A program made the translations under genes and the position numbers. Under the pieces are notes generated by a model. That model was not told the origin of the DNA, ran no database searches, and saw only the letters and a list, made by a program, of their open reading frames with translations. From NCBI GenBank assembly GCA_016296575.1, contig JAEDJA010000025.1:1-37165 (forward strand): DNA of 37,165 bases. Reading direction: 5' to 3'. This stretch comes from Treponema sp. Lineage in GTDB: Bacteria > Spirochaetota > Spirochaetia > Treponematales > Treponemataceae. Below, one piece after another: positions 1 through 5,612 of the stretch (positions are counted from its first letter, which is position 1; every line of letters begins with the position of its first letter).

Positions 1-54
1 ACCTGGATTACCTGGATTACCTGGATTACCTGGATTACCTGGATTACCTGGATT
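1..54. repeat. 9-bp tandem repeat, six perfect units (ACCTGGATT)
   Basis: Six identical copies of ACCTGGATT are seen, and the array continues beyond the left edge. On the minus strand each unit is AATCCAGGT, coding Asn-Pro-Gly inside the lipoprotein. Because the unit is a multiple of three, copy-number change alters stalk length without breaking the frame. Confidence 0.95.
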
Positions 55-162
55 AGTCGGGTTAGTTGTATCGTTAGTGTCTGAACTTTCTGAAGTTGGC
101 TGACTACAACTAAAGAATAAAGCTGCTGCGGCGAGCAGGGCCACGATTTTTAGTTTTTTCAT
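1..162 (-). CDS. Lipoprotein with NPG tandem repeat (partial, 5' end only)
   Basis: The reading frame begins at ATG 162-160 and runs off the window start, giving 54 codons. The start has a strong ribosome binding site (AAAGGAG) about 7 nt upstream. The N-terminus MKKLKIVALLAAAALFFSCS is a signal peptide with a lipobox-like LFFSC, so Cys19 is the probable lipidation site. A Ser/Thr/Asp-rich spacer follows, then at least six Asn-Pro-Gly tripeptides. It is therefore a surface or periplasmic lipoprotein with a flexible stalk; the functional domain lies outside the window. I do not recognise the family. Confidence is high for a lipoprotein and nil for specific function. Confidence 0.8.
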   Translation of the reverse strand, partial: MKKLKIVALLAAAALFFSCSQPTSESSDTNDTTNPTNPGNPGNPGNPGNPGNPG

Positions 163-436
163 AAAGATTCTCCTTTGTATTTTATGGTATATTTGTATAA
201 TATACTATACAAAAAAAAAGTAAACTTTATTTATCCAACTTTAGGGGTGTACTTAATAAGTGCTTTTCTTGCCCGTCTGCCGGTAAATCTTTTTGATAAG
301 GCAATTGCAGTTTTTGCAGGGTTTAGAATTTATCTTCTTTCAAAACTATGTGTAAAAGCATCTTCCTCTATTGCAAAAAATTCTTAATTTTGATTTATTC
401 TTTGAAACGTATTTAGATATTGAAAGGAGTTCAAGC
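163..436. other. Intergenic stretch with IS-end remnant, no convincing gene
   Basis: This holds the upstream region of the minus-strand lipoprotein (ribosome binding site at about 170-176), an AT-rich inverted repeat around 187-206, and one copy of a 33-bp IS-end-like repeat (222-254). A 70-codon open frame at 175-387 crosses the repeat. Its last 40 codons look protein-like (ARLPVNLFDK...) and may be the tail of a decayed transposase, but I cannot assign it and do not call it a gene. Confidence 0.4.
222..254 (+). repeat. 33-bp direct repeat, copy 1 (IS-end-like)
   Basis: This matches 882-914 at 30 of 33 positions (core CCAACTTTAGGGGTG). The AAAGTTGGACAAAT-like composition resembles ends of IS3/IS150-group elements, which is an inference from memory of such ends. 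No matching transposase lies between the copies. Confidence 0.7.
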
Positions 437-544
437 ATGATAGCAGACTCAACCCTTTTGCAAATGAAATATGCACGCATAATTTCTCTTCTTTCCAAAA
501 AAGCTGATGTTGATGAAGAAAAAGCAATGGAGATAAAGAGTTGA
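437..544 (+). pseudogene. Truncated DUF3791-type small protein
   Basis: The frame starts at ATG 437 with a good ribosome binding site (GAAAGGAG, 421-428) and stops after 35 codons at TGA 542-544. The translation contains LLQMKYARIISLLSKKADVD followed by EEKAM. This resembles the N-terminal half of DUF3791 proteins, short proteins often found in pairs with DUF3990-type partners. A full DUF3791 protein is roughly twice as long and continues with an aromatic FFYHS-like stretch. Here that part is absent and an IS256 transposase fragment begins at the break. I infer disruption by a mobile element followed by decay. The assignment rests on motif memory only. Confidence 0.55.
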
Positions 545-632
545 TGTATTCCTTTGGAATGAGTACTCGTGTTATTCAGAGACATCTGCAGCAGGTCTAC
601 GGTGTGACAGTATCTCCTGAAACAATTTCAAG
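541..632 (+). pseudogene. IS256-family (mutator-type) transposase fragment
   Basis: About 30 codons read SFGMSTRVIQRHLQQVYGV followed by TVSPETIS. This corresponds to the conserved N-terminal block of IS256-family transposases, YAKGMSTRDIQxHLxxxYGVxVSPxxIS. The open frame continues to 669, but homology ends at about 630, exactly where a GGGGCTGTCCCAAAAG end begins. The catalytic DDE region is missing, so this is a dead fragment sandwiched between the truncated DUF3791 gene and a second small element. Confidence 0.75.
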
Positions 633-842
633 GGGCTGTCCCAAAAGTAATGAGTGTAGCGTTCATTGAGTCCTTCGACAAGCTCAGGAACCACCCTTCG
701 ACAGGCTCAGGGACCACCCTTCGACAGGCTCAGGAACCACTCGTCGAAATGACTGCTACACTAAAAGTGGTGGTTTCGACCCTTCGACATGGCTCAGGGA
801 CCGTAAACTCAACCATCGTAATGCAAACTTATTGGACAGCCC
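633..842. mobile_element. Small non-autonomous element with inverted ends (MITE-like)
   Basis: The left end GGGCTGTCCCAAAA (633-646) and the reverse complement of 829-842 (GGGCTGTCCAATAA) match at 12 of 14 positions. GGGCTGTC-type ends are common in transposable elements. The roughly 210-bp interior has no gene but carries four TTCGACA-type repeats. The left end abuts the IS256 fragment directly, so it probably inserted there. No target-site duplication is obvious, so boundaries are approximate. Confidence 0.45.
672..803. repeat. TTCGACA..GCTCAGG interspersed repeat cluster (4 units)
   Basis: Four near-identical units of about 22-24 bp with consensus CCTTCGACAGGCTCAGGRACC lie at about 672-693, 694-716, 717-739 and 780-803. 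The first three are back to back and the fourth is separated by about 40 bp. Motifs of this kind occur as interspersed repeats in many bacteria. No function can be read from the sequence. Confidence 0.8.
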
Positions 843-860
843 AGTATATTTTAGACATAA

Positions 861-914
861 AAAAGTGCACCTCCTAAAGTTGAACTTTATTTGTCCAACT
901 TTAGGGGTGCACTT
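861..914 (-). terminator. Strong hairpin with T-run downstream of the chemoreceptor gene
   Basis: Read on the minus strand, 914 to 859 gives a 19-bp stem with a single bulged base (arms 863-882 and 896-914), a loop of about 13 nt, and then TTTTTT. This sits 37 nt past the MCP stop and fits an intrinsic terminator. The 882-914 part is also copy 2 of the IS-end-like repeat, so the terminator seems to derive from mobile-element ends. Confidence 0.7.
882..914 (+). repeat. 33-bp direct repeat, copy 2 (IS-end-like)
   Basis: This is the second copy of the repeat at 222-254, with three differences. Here it is accompanied by its inverted partner (863-882), forming the hairpin described above. The copies bracket about 630 bp of decayed mobile DNA. 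Confidence 0.7.
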
Positions 915-951
915 CTATACCAGGTGCCTTTTTGTAGTTTATAGTTTATTT

Positions 952-2829
952 CTACAGTTTGAAATCTAAAATTTCATTGTTCAGTGAATCAATGCTCTTA
1001 GTATTTTCTGCAGAACTTGACTGAACGTCTCCAAGATCTTCAATGATACGATCAATGCTCTGTGTAACTTCAGTCATGCGGTCATTGATGTTTCTTGTTG
1101 TATCAGAAAGTACTTTCATTTCTTCAACAATCTGTGCACCACCAAGTTTCATTTCGCTGGCACTTTCTTTTACTGTTGATGTTGAATCACTGATTGAACG
1201 GATACCTTCGAGAACCTGCTTGTTACCTGAAGTCTGTTCTGCCATTGCATTGGAAATTGCATCCTCCTGATTTTTTACTGTGTTAGAAAGATCGTAAATA
1301 ATTTCAAACTGCTGCTGAACCTGACGTGTATGGTCTGCAACCTGCTGAATGGCATTTGAAAGAGTTTTAAGGTTGTCTTCAATAGATTTAGACTGATTGT
1401 TTGACTGTTCTGCCAGTTTACGAATTTCATCGGCAACAACAGCAAATCCTTTACCAGCTTCACCAGCGTGAGCAGACTCAATAGCGGCGTTCATGGCAAG
1501 AAGGTTAGTCTGACTTGCAATTGACTGGATAGTTTTTGATGCTTCCAGAAGACCACTTGACTGTGAAATAATCTGTTCAGACATTTGAACTGCTGACTGT
1601 ACACGCTTGCGTCCTTCGTTTGAAGCAGTTGCAAGATCGTTTACCGACTGATTATTTTTTTCAAGGATTGTTGAAACAGAGTTTACGTTTGCAACCATCT
1701 GTTCAATTGCGGCAGATGACTGAACAACACCTGAAGCCTGAATTTCAATTGCTTCATTAAGGTGTTCAATTCTTTCCATAATCTGTTCTGTTGTAGAAAG
1801 AGCTTCTTCAACACCAGCTGCCTGGTTATCCATGTCATTTTTTACTTCACCAACTGTGGCAGTAATGTCATCAAGAGTTGCTGAAGATTTAAGAAGGTTA
1901 GTGTTTAATCCTGAAGCTACTGTAATTGTTCCTTCACAACTAGTTTTAAAATCATTAAGCAGATCCTTTGTAGTAGCACGGAAATTGTTCATGTTAAGAG
2001 CAACAACACCAAGTTCACTTCGGTTGAAGATGTTAATGTCTTCAGGTGTGTAATCTTTCCTTGAAAGGCTTTCTGCAAATACTATAAGGTTTTTGATTGT
2101 TCCTTTAATATCAGAAAGAAGCATAAGTTCAATGAATGCAAAGAGAATTACACCAAAGATAACTACGGTAAAAATCTTTGAAACAATATAAGTACCGCCT
2201 TTTTCATAAGTCTGTGGAATAAAAAGAATACTGAAAATAAGAAGGAAAAGACCAAGCAGTGCGAATACCAGAGTAAGAAGGTTTCTTTTGGTAATATCCA
2301 TTGTAATGTATTCTTTTTTGAATGGAAGCCACGAAAGATTTTTTTCATTAATCTGAATCTGAATAACGTAAATTACCAGAGAGAAAAGGCTTACTGTAGA
2401 GAAAGCAAGACAAAGGAAAGCAGGGAAAGGATTTGTATCTCCGAAATGTGTAAGTTGAATACCTGCTATTTTTACAGAAATGTTCAATACAAGAGCAACA
2501 ACCAAAGCATTAAACAGAGGAATAACAATAGATATAGTTTCAAAAAATTTAAGAAATTTATTTGTTTTAACTATTGATTCTTCTGAACCATCATATCGCT
2601 TGAAAACCCGGTTAGCTAAAATAAGAATAACTGCAGCTACAATCATGGCAAGTACTTCAACTGCAATATACAGTCCGCTCTGGAATAACAGGAAATATTC
2701 GCCGTTATCAATCATGTCCGCAAAAATTCCCATAGGCCCTGAAAGCCAAAATGGAATTACGTAAATCAAAAATGTAAGCACAACAACTGTTTTTGATAGT
2801 CCTTTTTTATTGGAAGAATCTTTAGACAT
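952..2829 (-). CDS. Methyl-accepting chemotaxis protein, six-helix membrane type
   Basis: This 625-aa chemoreceptor transmits signals to a CheA/CheW complex at the inner membrane. The hairpin-tip signature SIASQTNLLAMNAAIESAHA is followed by GEAGKGFAVVADEIRKLAE, near residues 430-465, inside a long coiled-coil cytoplasmic domain with alternating Q/E/A methylation-type segments. The N-terminal 240 residues contain about six hydrophobic helices (roughly 13-30, 46-72, 100-125, 135-158, 185-205, 215-240) and no sizeable periplasmic sensor domain, so the ligand is probably membrane-linked or sensed through a partner. A HAMP-like segment may follow at about 240-290. The start is ATG 2829 with AGGAG upstream. 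It is a single-gene unit with its own promoter (2850-2879) and a 3' hairpin. Confidence 0.93.
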   Translation of the reverse strand: MSKDSSNKKGLSKTVVVLTFLIYVIPFWLSGPMGIFADMIDNGEYFLLFQSGLYIAVEVLAMIVAAVILILANRVFKRYDGSEESIVKTNKFLKFFETISIVIPLFNALVVALVLNISVKIAGIQLTHFGDTNPFPAFLCLAFSTVSLFSLVIYVIQIQINEKNLSWLPFKKEYITMDITKRNLLTLVFALLGLFLLIFSILFIPQTYEKGGTYIVSKIFTVVIFGVILFAFIELMLLSDIKGTIKNLIVFAESLSRKDYTPEDINIFNRSELGVVALNMNNFRATTKDLLNDFKTSCEGTITVASGLNTNLLKSSATLDDITATVGEVKNDMDNQAAGVEEALSTTEQIMERIEHLNEAIEIQASGVVQSSAAIEQMVANVNSVSTILEKNNQSVNDLATASNEGRKRVQSAVQMSEQIISQSSGLLEASKTIQSIASQTNLLAMNAAIESAHAGEAGKGFAVVADEIRKLAEQSNNQSKSIEDNLKTLSNAIQQVADHTRQVQQQFEIIYDLSNTVKNQEDAISNAMAEQTSGNKQVLEGIRSISDSTSTVKESASEMKLGGAQIVEEMKVLSDTTRNINDRMTEVTQSIDRIIEDLGDVQSSSAENTKSIDSLNNEILDFKL

Positions 2830-2849
2830 ATAAACTCCTATATTCTATT

Positions 2850-2879
2850 ATTATAACACAATTAGAAATATTCTGTAAA
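2850..2879 (-). promoter_or_regulatory. Sigma-70-like promoter of the chemoreceptor gene
   Basis: On the minus strand TTTACA (2879-2874), an 18-bp spacer and TATAAT (2855-2850) precede a leader of about 20 nt that holds AGGAG and the ATG. This is a conventional promoter plus Shine-Dalgarno layout. Confidence 0.65.
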
Positions 2880-2912
2880 CAAAATCTCTATTATCTCAAT
2901 ATATTTAAGAAA

Positions 2913-4160
2913 TTACATTGCATTGATGGCCATAAATGCTATTGTAAGTGCATCTTTCCCGATGTTTTCTATTTTGCAGTATTCGTCTGGCTGGTGACAT
3001 GTTTCATCCATGGTAGACCAGACTACACAATCATAGCCTTTGTTCCGAAGCTCTGCACCTACAGTTCCGCCACCAATTCCTATGCATTTTGCATCAATAT
3101 TGTGAACTGATTTGATAGCATCTTTAAGTTTTTTTACTACTGGAGCATTTTCACTTGTAGCAAGACTCTGTGCAGCCTGAAGCTCCTCTATTTCTATTTT
3201 TACACCGTATTTATCTTCTACCTGATTAACACGTTTTTTTAATTCTTCACGTACCTGATCAAGGGTGTAGCAAGGAAGTATTCGGCAGTCAGCGCAGAAA
3301 ACATCATCACCTGGAATCATGTTTACACCATCAACATTGTGATATTTCATGGTAGGTTCAAAGGTAGAACAATCTGGTTCAAAAAGAGGATCTTTTTTAT
3401 TAAAGACATTTTTCATGTCGTGAACAAGAAGTGCCAGTTCACTTGCTGCAAGGAATGCATTTTTTCCCTGGTCAGGACGGCTTCCGTGACACTGTTTACC
3501 AATTGTATGAAATTTAAACCAGGCTATATTTTTCTCGGCAATTTCAATTGTTTCACCCTTAGGGTCACCACCATCAGGAATCAGGATGAGATCATTTTTT
3601 GAAAAAAGTTCACTGTGGTTTTCAATAAGCCAGATCATTCCGTAACGAGAACCAACTTCTTCATCTGCCATGAACAGCAGTTTGATTGTGTATTCAGGAA
3701 GAATATGCTGTTTTACAAAAGAAAGAGCGGCCAGTACTCCGCTTACAAGTCCCTGCTGATTATCTTCAACTCCACGTCCGTAAAGCTTTCCGTCTTTTTC
3801 GGTTACAGTCCAAGGATCAGAATGCCATGCCAAAAGATCACCTGTTGGAACTACATCAAGGTGAGCACATACCCAGATTGTGTGATCCTCTCTATTACCC
3901 GGAATTGTTGCAATTAGATTCGGACGTTTTTTTGCTGAAACCCTTTCATCAGGAGCATCATAGTGTTCAAGATTTTTAATGCCGTTTTCAAGCAGCCATT
4001 TTTCAAGTGCTGCACATTTTTCCCATTCACCATCACCACCGTTTTCTGGAGCAAGGGCAGGGTGAGCTGTAAGAATTTTTTGCAGCTCAATCATGTCTGT
4101 TGTGTGATTTTTAATGTAAGATTTTAGTGATTCAAATTCGTTGTTAAATAAAGATTCCAT
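2913..4160 (-). CDS. M20 family dipeptidase / metallo-hydrolase
   Basis: This 415-aa cytoplasmic zinc- or manganese-dependent peptidase is of the M20/Sapep type and would cleave dipeptides or related N-acyl amino acids. Metal and catalytic residues are visible: WVCAHLDVVPTGD (His100, Asp102), LYGRGVEDNQQG (Asp133 bridging), MADEEVGS (Glu167 as base, Glu168 as ligand), LILIPDGGDP (Asp, about 196) and a C-terminal ETCHQPDEY (His, about 389). The central dimerisation domain, about 205-320, separates the catalytic halves. There is no signal peptide. The start ATG 4160 has no ribosome binding site but lies 6 nt after a consensus -10 box, so the mRNA may be leaderless. The exact substrate cannot be read from the sequence. 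Confidence 0.9.
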   Translation of the reverse strand: MESLFNNEFESLKSYIKNHTTDMIELQKILTAHPALAPENGGDGEWEKCAALEKWLLENGIKNLEHYDAPDERVSAKKRPNLIATIPGNREDHTIWVCAHLDVVPTGDLLAWHSDPWTVTEKDGKLYGRGVEDNQQGLVSGVLAALSFVKQHILPEYTIKLLFMADEEVGSRYGMIWLIENHSELFSKNDLILIPDGGDPKGETIEIAEKNIAWFKFHTIGKQCHGSRPDQGKNAFLAASELALLVHDMKNVFNKKDPLFEPDCSTFEPTMKYHNVDGVNMIPGDDVFCADCRILPCYTLDQVREELKKRVNQVEDKYGVKIEIEELQAAQSLATSENAPVVKKLKDAIKSVHNIDAKCIGIGGGTVGAELRNKGYDCVVWSTMDETCHQPDEYCKIENIGKDALTIAFMAINAM

Positions 4161-4195
4161 TCAATCATTATAGACTGAATGGAGGTGATAATCAA
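4158..4195 (-). promoter_or_regulatory. Consensus promoter abutting the M20 start codon
   Basis: On the minus strand TTGATT (4195-4190), a 17-bp spacer and TATAAT (4172-4167) are followed by GATTGA and the ATG. Transcription would start at or next to the A of ATG. An 8-bp inverted repeat (TCCATTCA/TGAATGGA, 4157-4164 and 4175-4182) overlaps the -10 box and start codon and could be an operator. Confidence 0.7.
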
Positions 4196-4227
4196 ATAGG
4201 AGTAAAAAAAATTTATGATTTTCTAAT

Positions 4228-4440
4228 TTATGCAGTTACGGCAATTGTTTCTTTGATTTCTGTAAGGTAACCTGTTCTTACACAACTTTCAAAAAGTTCA
4301 CGACTGATGTAATCAGTTTTTACTTCTTCATAACCGTCCATATCGCGGATGATTCTAACTACGAAACCATCTTCCATTTCACGAACGATGGTCATATAAT
4401 CTGAGTTTTTTCCAAGACTTTTGAGTTTGTAATTTTTCAT
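4228..4440 (-). CDS. Small hypothetical protein (70 aa)
   Basis: This 70-aa soluble protein opens MKNYKLKSLGKNSDYMTIVR. It is preceded by an excellent ribosome binding site (GGAGG, 7-8 nt before ATG 4440), which supports it as real. It is rich in charged and hydrophobic residues, with segments such as EDGFVVRIIRDMDGYEEVKTD that suggest a small alpha/beta fold. There are no metal-binding Cys/His clusters, membrane segment or signal peptide. It is transcribed away from tatD and has its own upstream AT-rich region. I do not recognise the family. Confidence 0.75.
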   Translation of the reverse strand: MKNYKLKSLGKNSDYMTIVREMEDGFVVRIIRDMDGYEEVKTDYISRELFESCVRTGYLTEIKETIAVTA

Positions 4441-4494
4441 GAGTATTACCTCCGATTTCTGTGTTATACTACTTTATCGGACGTATAAAAAAAA

Positions 4495-5244
4495 ATGTTA
4501 GAAAAATTTTTTGATGCACATCTCCATTTAAATGCTGAAAATTTAAATAGTGAAAATAAATCAGCTTCCAATTTTTATTCCGGCTGTATTTCTCTTCATG
4601 AAGATGACAATCCTGTTTTAAAACAAGGTTATGTTTTTAGTTATGGTGTACATCCTTTAAATCCTGATAAAAAATTTCTATATAAATTGGAAAAACTTCT
4701 TAGTAATCAAAATAAAAATCCTTATAAAATTCTTGCTGTAGGTGAGTGCGGTCTGGATTTTTACAATCGTGAAAATTGTACTGAGGAAAAACGCAGTCTC
4801 CAGATGGAAGTTTTTGATGCACAGATTGAATTAGCTGTAAAATACGGAAAAACTCTTGTAATCCATGGAAGAAAGGCAAATGAAGAAATGTTTCGCCGTT
4901 GTAATGAGCTTTCAAAATGTCCACAGGTGCTGTTTCATTCTTTTATGGGAAGTATAAACGAAGCTGAAAGCTTTATTAAAAAAGGTGTCAACGCATATTT
5001 TTCATTTGGTAAACAGGTTTTGAACGGAAATAAAAATGTAATTAAATGCGTAGAAGAATTGCCTTTAGAAAAACTTTTGTGTGAAACAGATGCACCTTAT
5101 CAGTTTTTAAAAGGAGAAAAGAAGACTTTTATAGAAGAAATAGAAAGAGTCTATGAAGCCTTTTCTAAGCTTCGAAAAATTGAAAGAGGCAATCTATGCT
5201 GTAAGCTTGAAGAGAATTTTAAAAAGTGTTTCGGAATTCTTTAA
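4495..5244 (+). CDS. TatD family metal-dependent hydrolase / DNase
   Basis: This 249-aa TIM-barrel hydrolase of the TatD superfamily would be a Mg-dependent 3'-5' exonuclease or DNA-repair and quality nuclease in the cytoplasm. Visible motifs are FDAHLHL near the N-terminus (HxH, residues 9 and 11), AVGECGLDFY (metal-bridging Glu), LVIHGRKA (His), VLFHSFMG (His) and LLCETDAPY (Asp). The length is slightly below the usual 255-265. The start ATG 4495 has no Shine-Dalgarno; a TATAAA lies 5 nt upstream and a TATACT at 4465-4470. Its 3' end overlaps the convergent Hpt gene by 26 bp. Confidence 0.88.
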   Translation: MLEKFFDAHLHLNAENLNSENKSASNFYSGCISLHEDDNPVLKQGYVFSYGVHPLNPDKKFLYKLEKLLSNQNKNPYKILAVGECGLDFYNRENCTEEKRSLQMEVFDAQIELAVKYGKTLVIHGRKANEEMFRRCNELSKCPQVLFHSFMGSINEAESFIKKGVNAYFSFGKQVLNGNKNVIKCVEELPLEKLLCETDAPYQFLKGEKKTFIEEIERVYEAFSKLRKIERGNLCCKLEENFKKCFGIL

Positions 5245-5566
5245 CGTATGTAAGGGTTTTCTGGAAAACGTATTCTGCATTTTTTGCCAGGGATTTTACA
5301 TCACCTATTGTTTTCCCTTTAAGTGTATCTTCAAGGTACTGAAGTGCAAAGGTAAGCTGTTCTGCACCAATCTGAGATGCTGAACCTTTTATTTTATGGG
5401 AGTAAGCACGTGCTTCTTCAAATTTATCTTCATTTATAAAAGCGTCAATCTGATCAAGTCCGTCTGGACAGGATTCAATAAAGGCGTCCAGTAGCATTAT
5501 GTAAAGCTCTTTTTCTCCACTAAGCATTTCTAGGGCTGCAGCAGTATTAAGCATATTCATTTCCAT
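5219..5566 (-). CDS. Hpt (histidine phosphotransfer) domain protein
   Basis: This stand-alone 115-aa phosphotransfer protein would shuttle phosphate between response-regulator receivers or hybrid kinases. The phosphoacceptor is His57 in YSHKIKGSASQIGA, the classic HxxKGxxxxxG pattern, set in a four-helix bundle. It includes the typical C-terminal region LQYLEDTLKG. No kinase or receiver gene adjoins it, so the partners lie elsewhere. The start is uncertain: Met1 (5566), Met3 or Met5 are all possible, and none has a ribosome binding site. A TACAAT box lies 7 nt before Met1. The gene is divergent from lepB and overlaps tatD at its 3' end. Confidence 0.87.
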   Translation of the reverse strand: MEMNMLNTAAALEMLSGEKELYIMLLDAFIESCPDGLDQIDAFINEDKFEEARAYSHKIKGSASQIGAEQLTFALQYLEDTLKGKTIGDVKSLAKNAEYVFQKTLTYVKEFRNTF

Positions 5567-5573
5567 GGCTTTT

Positions 5574-5606
5574 ATTGTAGTCTATGATGAAATTTTTTGC
5601 TATATT
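5574..5606. promoter_or_regulatory. Divergent hpt/lepB promoter region
   Basis: The 46-bp gap between the divergent ATGs holds TACAAT (5579-5574, minus), 7 nt before the hpt ATG. It also holds an extended -10 TGCTATATT (5598-5606, plus), 6 nt before the lepB ATG. Neither gene has a Shine-Dalgarno sequence. No good -35 boxes are visible. Confidence 0.5.
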
Positions 5607-5612
5607 TAAAGA

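Noticed and set aside
672..803. Possible CRISPR array
   Set aside because: Units are adjacent or irregularly spaced with no unique spacers of constant length, and no cas genes are present.
650..877. 75-codon plus-strand frame
   Set aside because: It is formed by the TTCGACA repeats and an IS end; there is no ribosome binding site and no protein-like character.
5567..5612. Riboswitch or leader RNA between hpt and lepB
   Set aside because: The gap is 46 bp and is fully accounted for by promoter elements.
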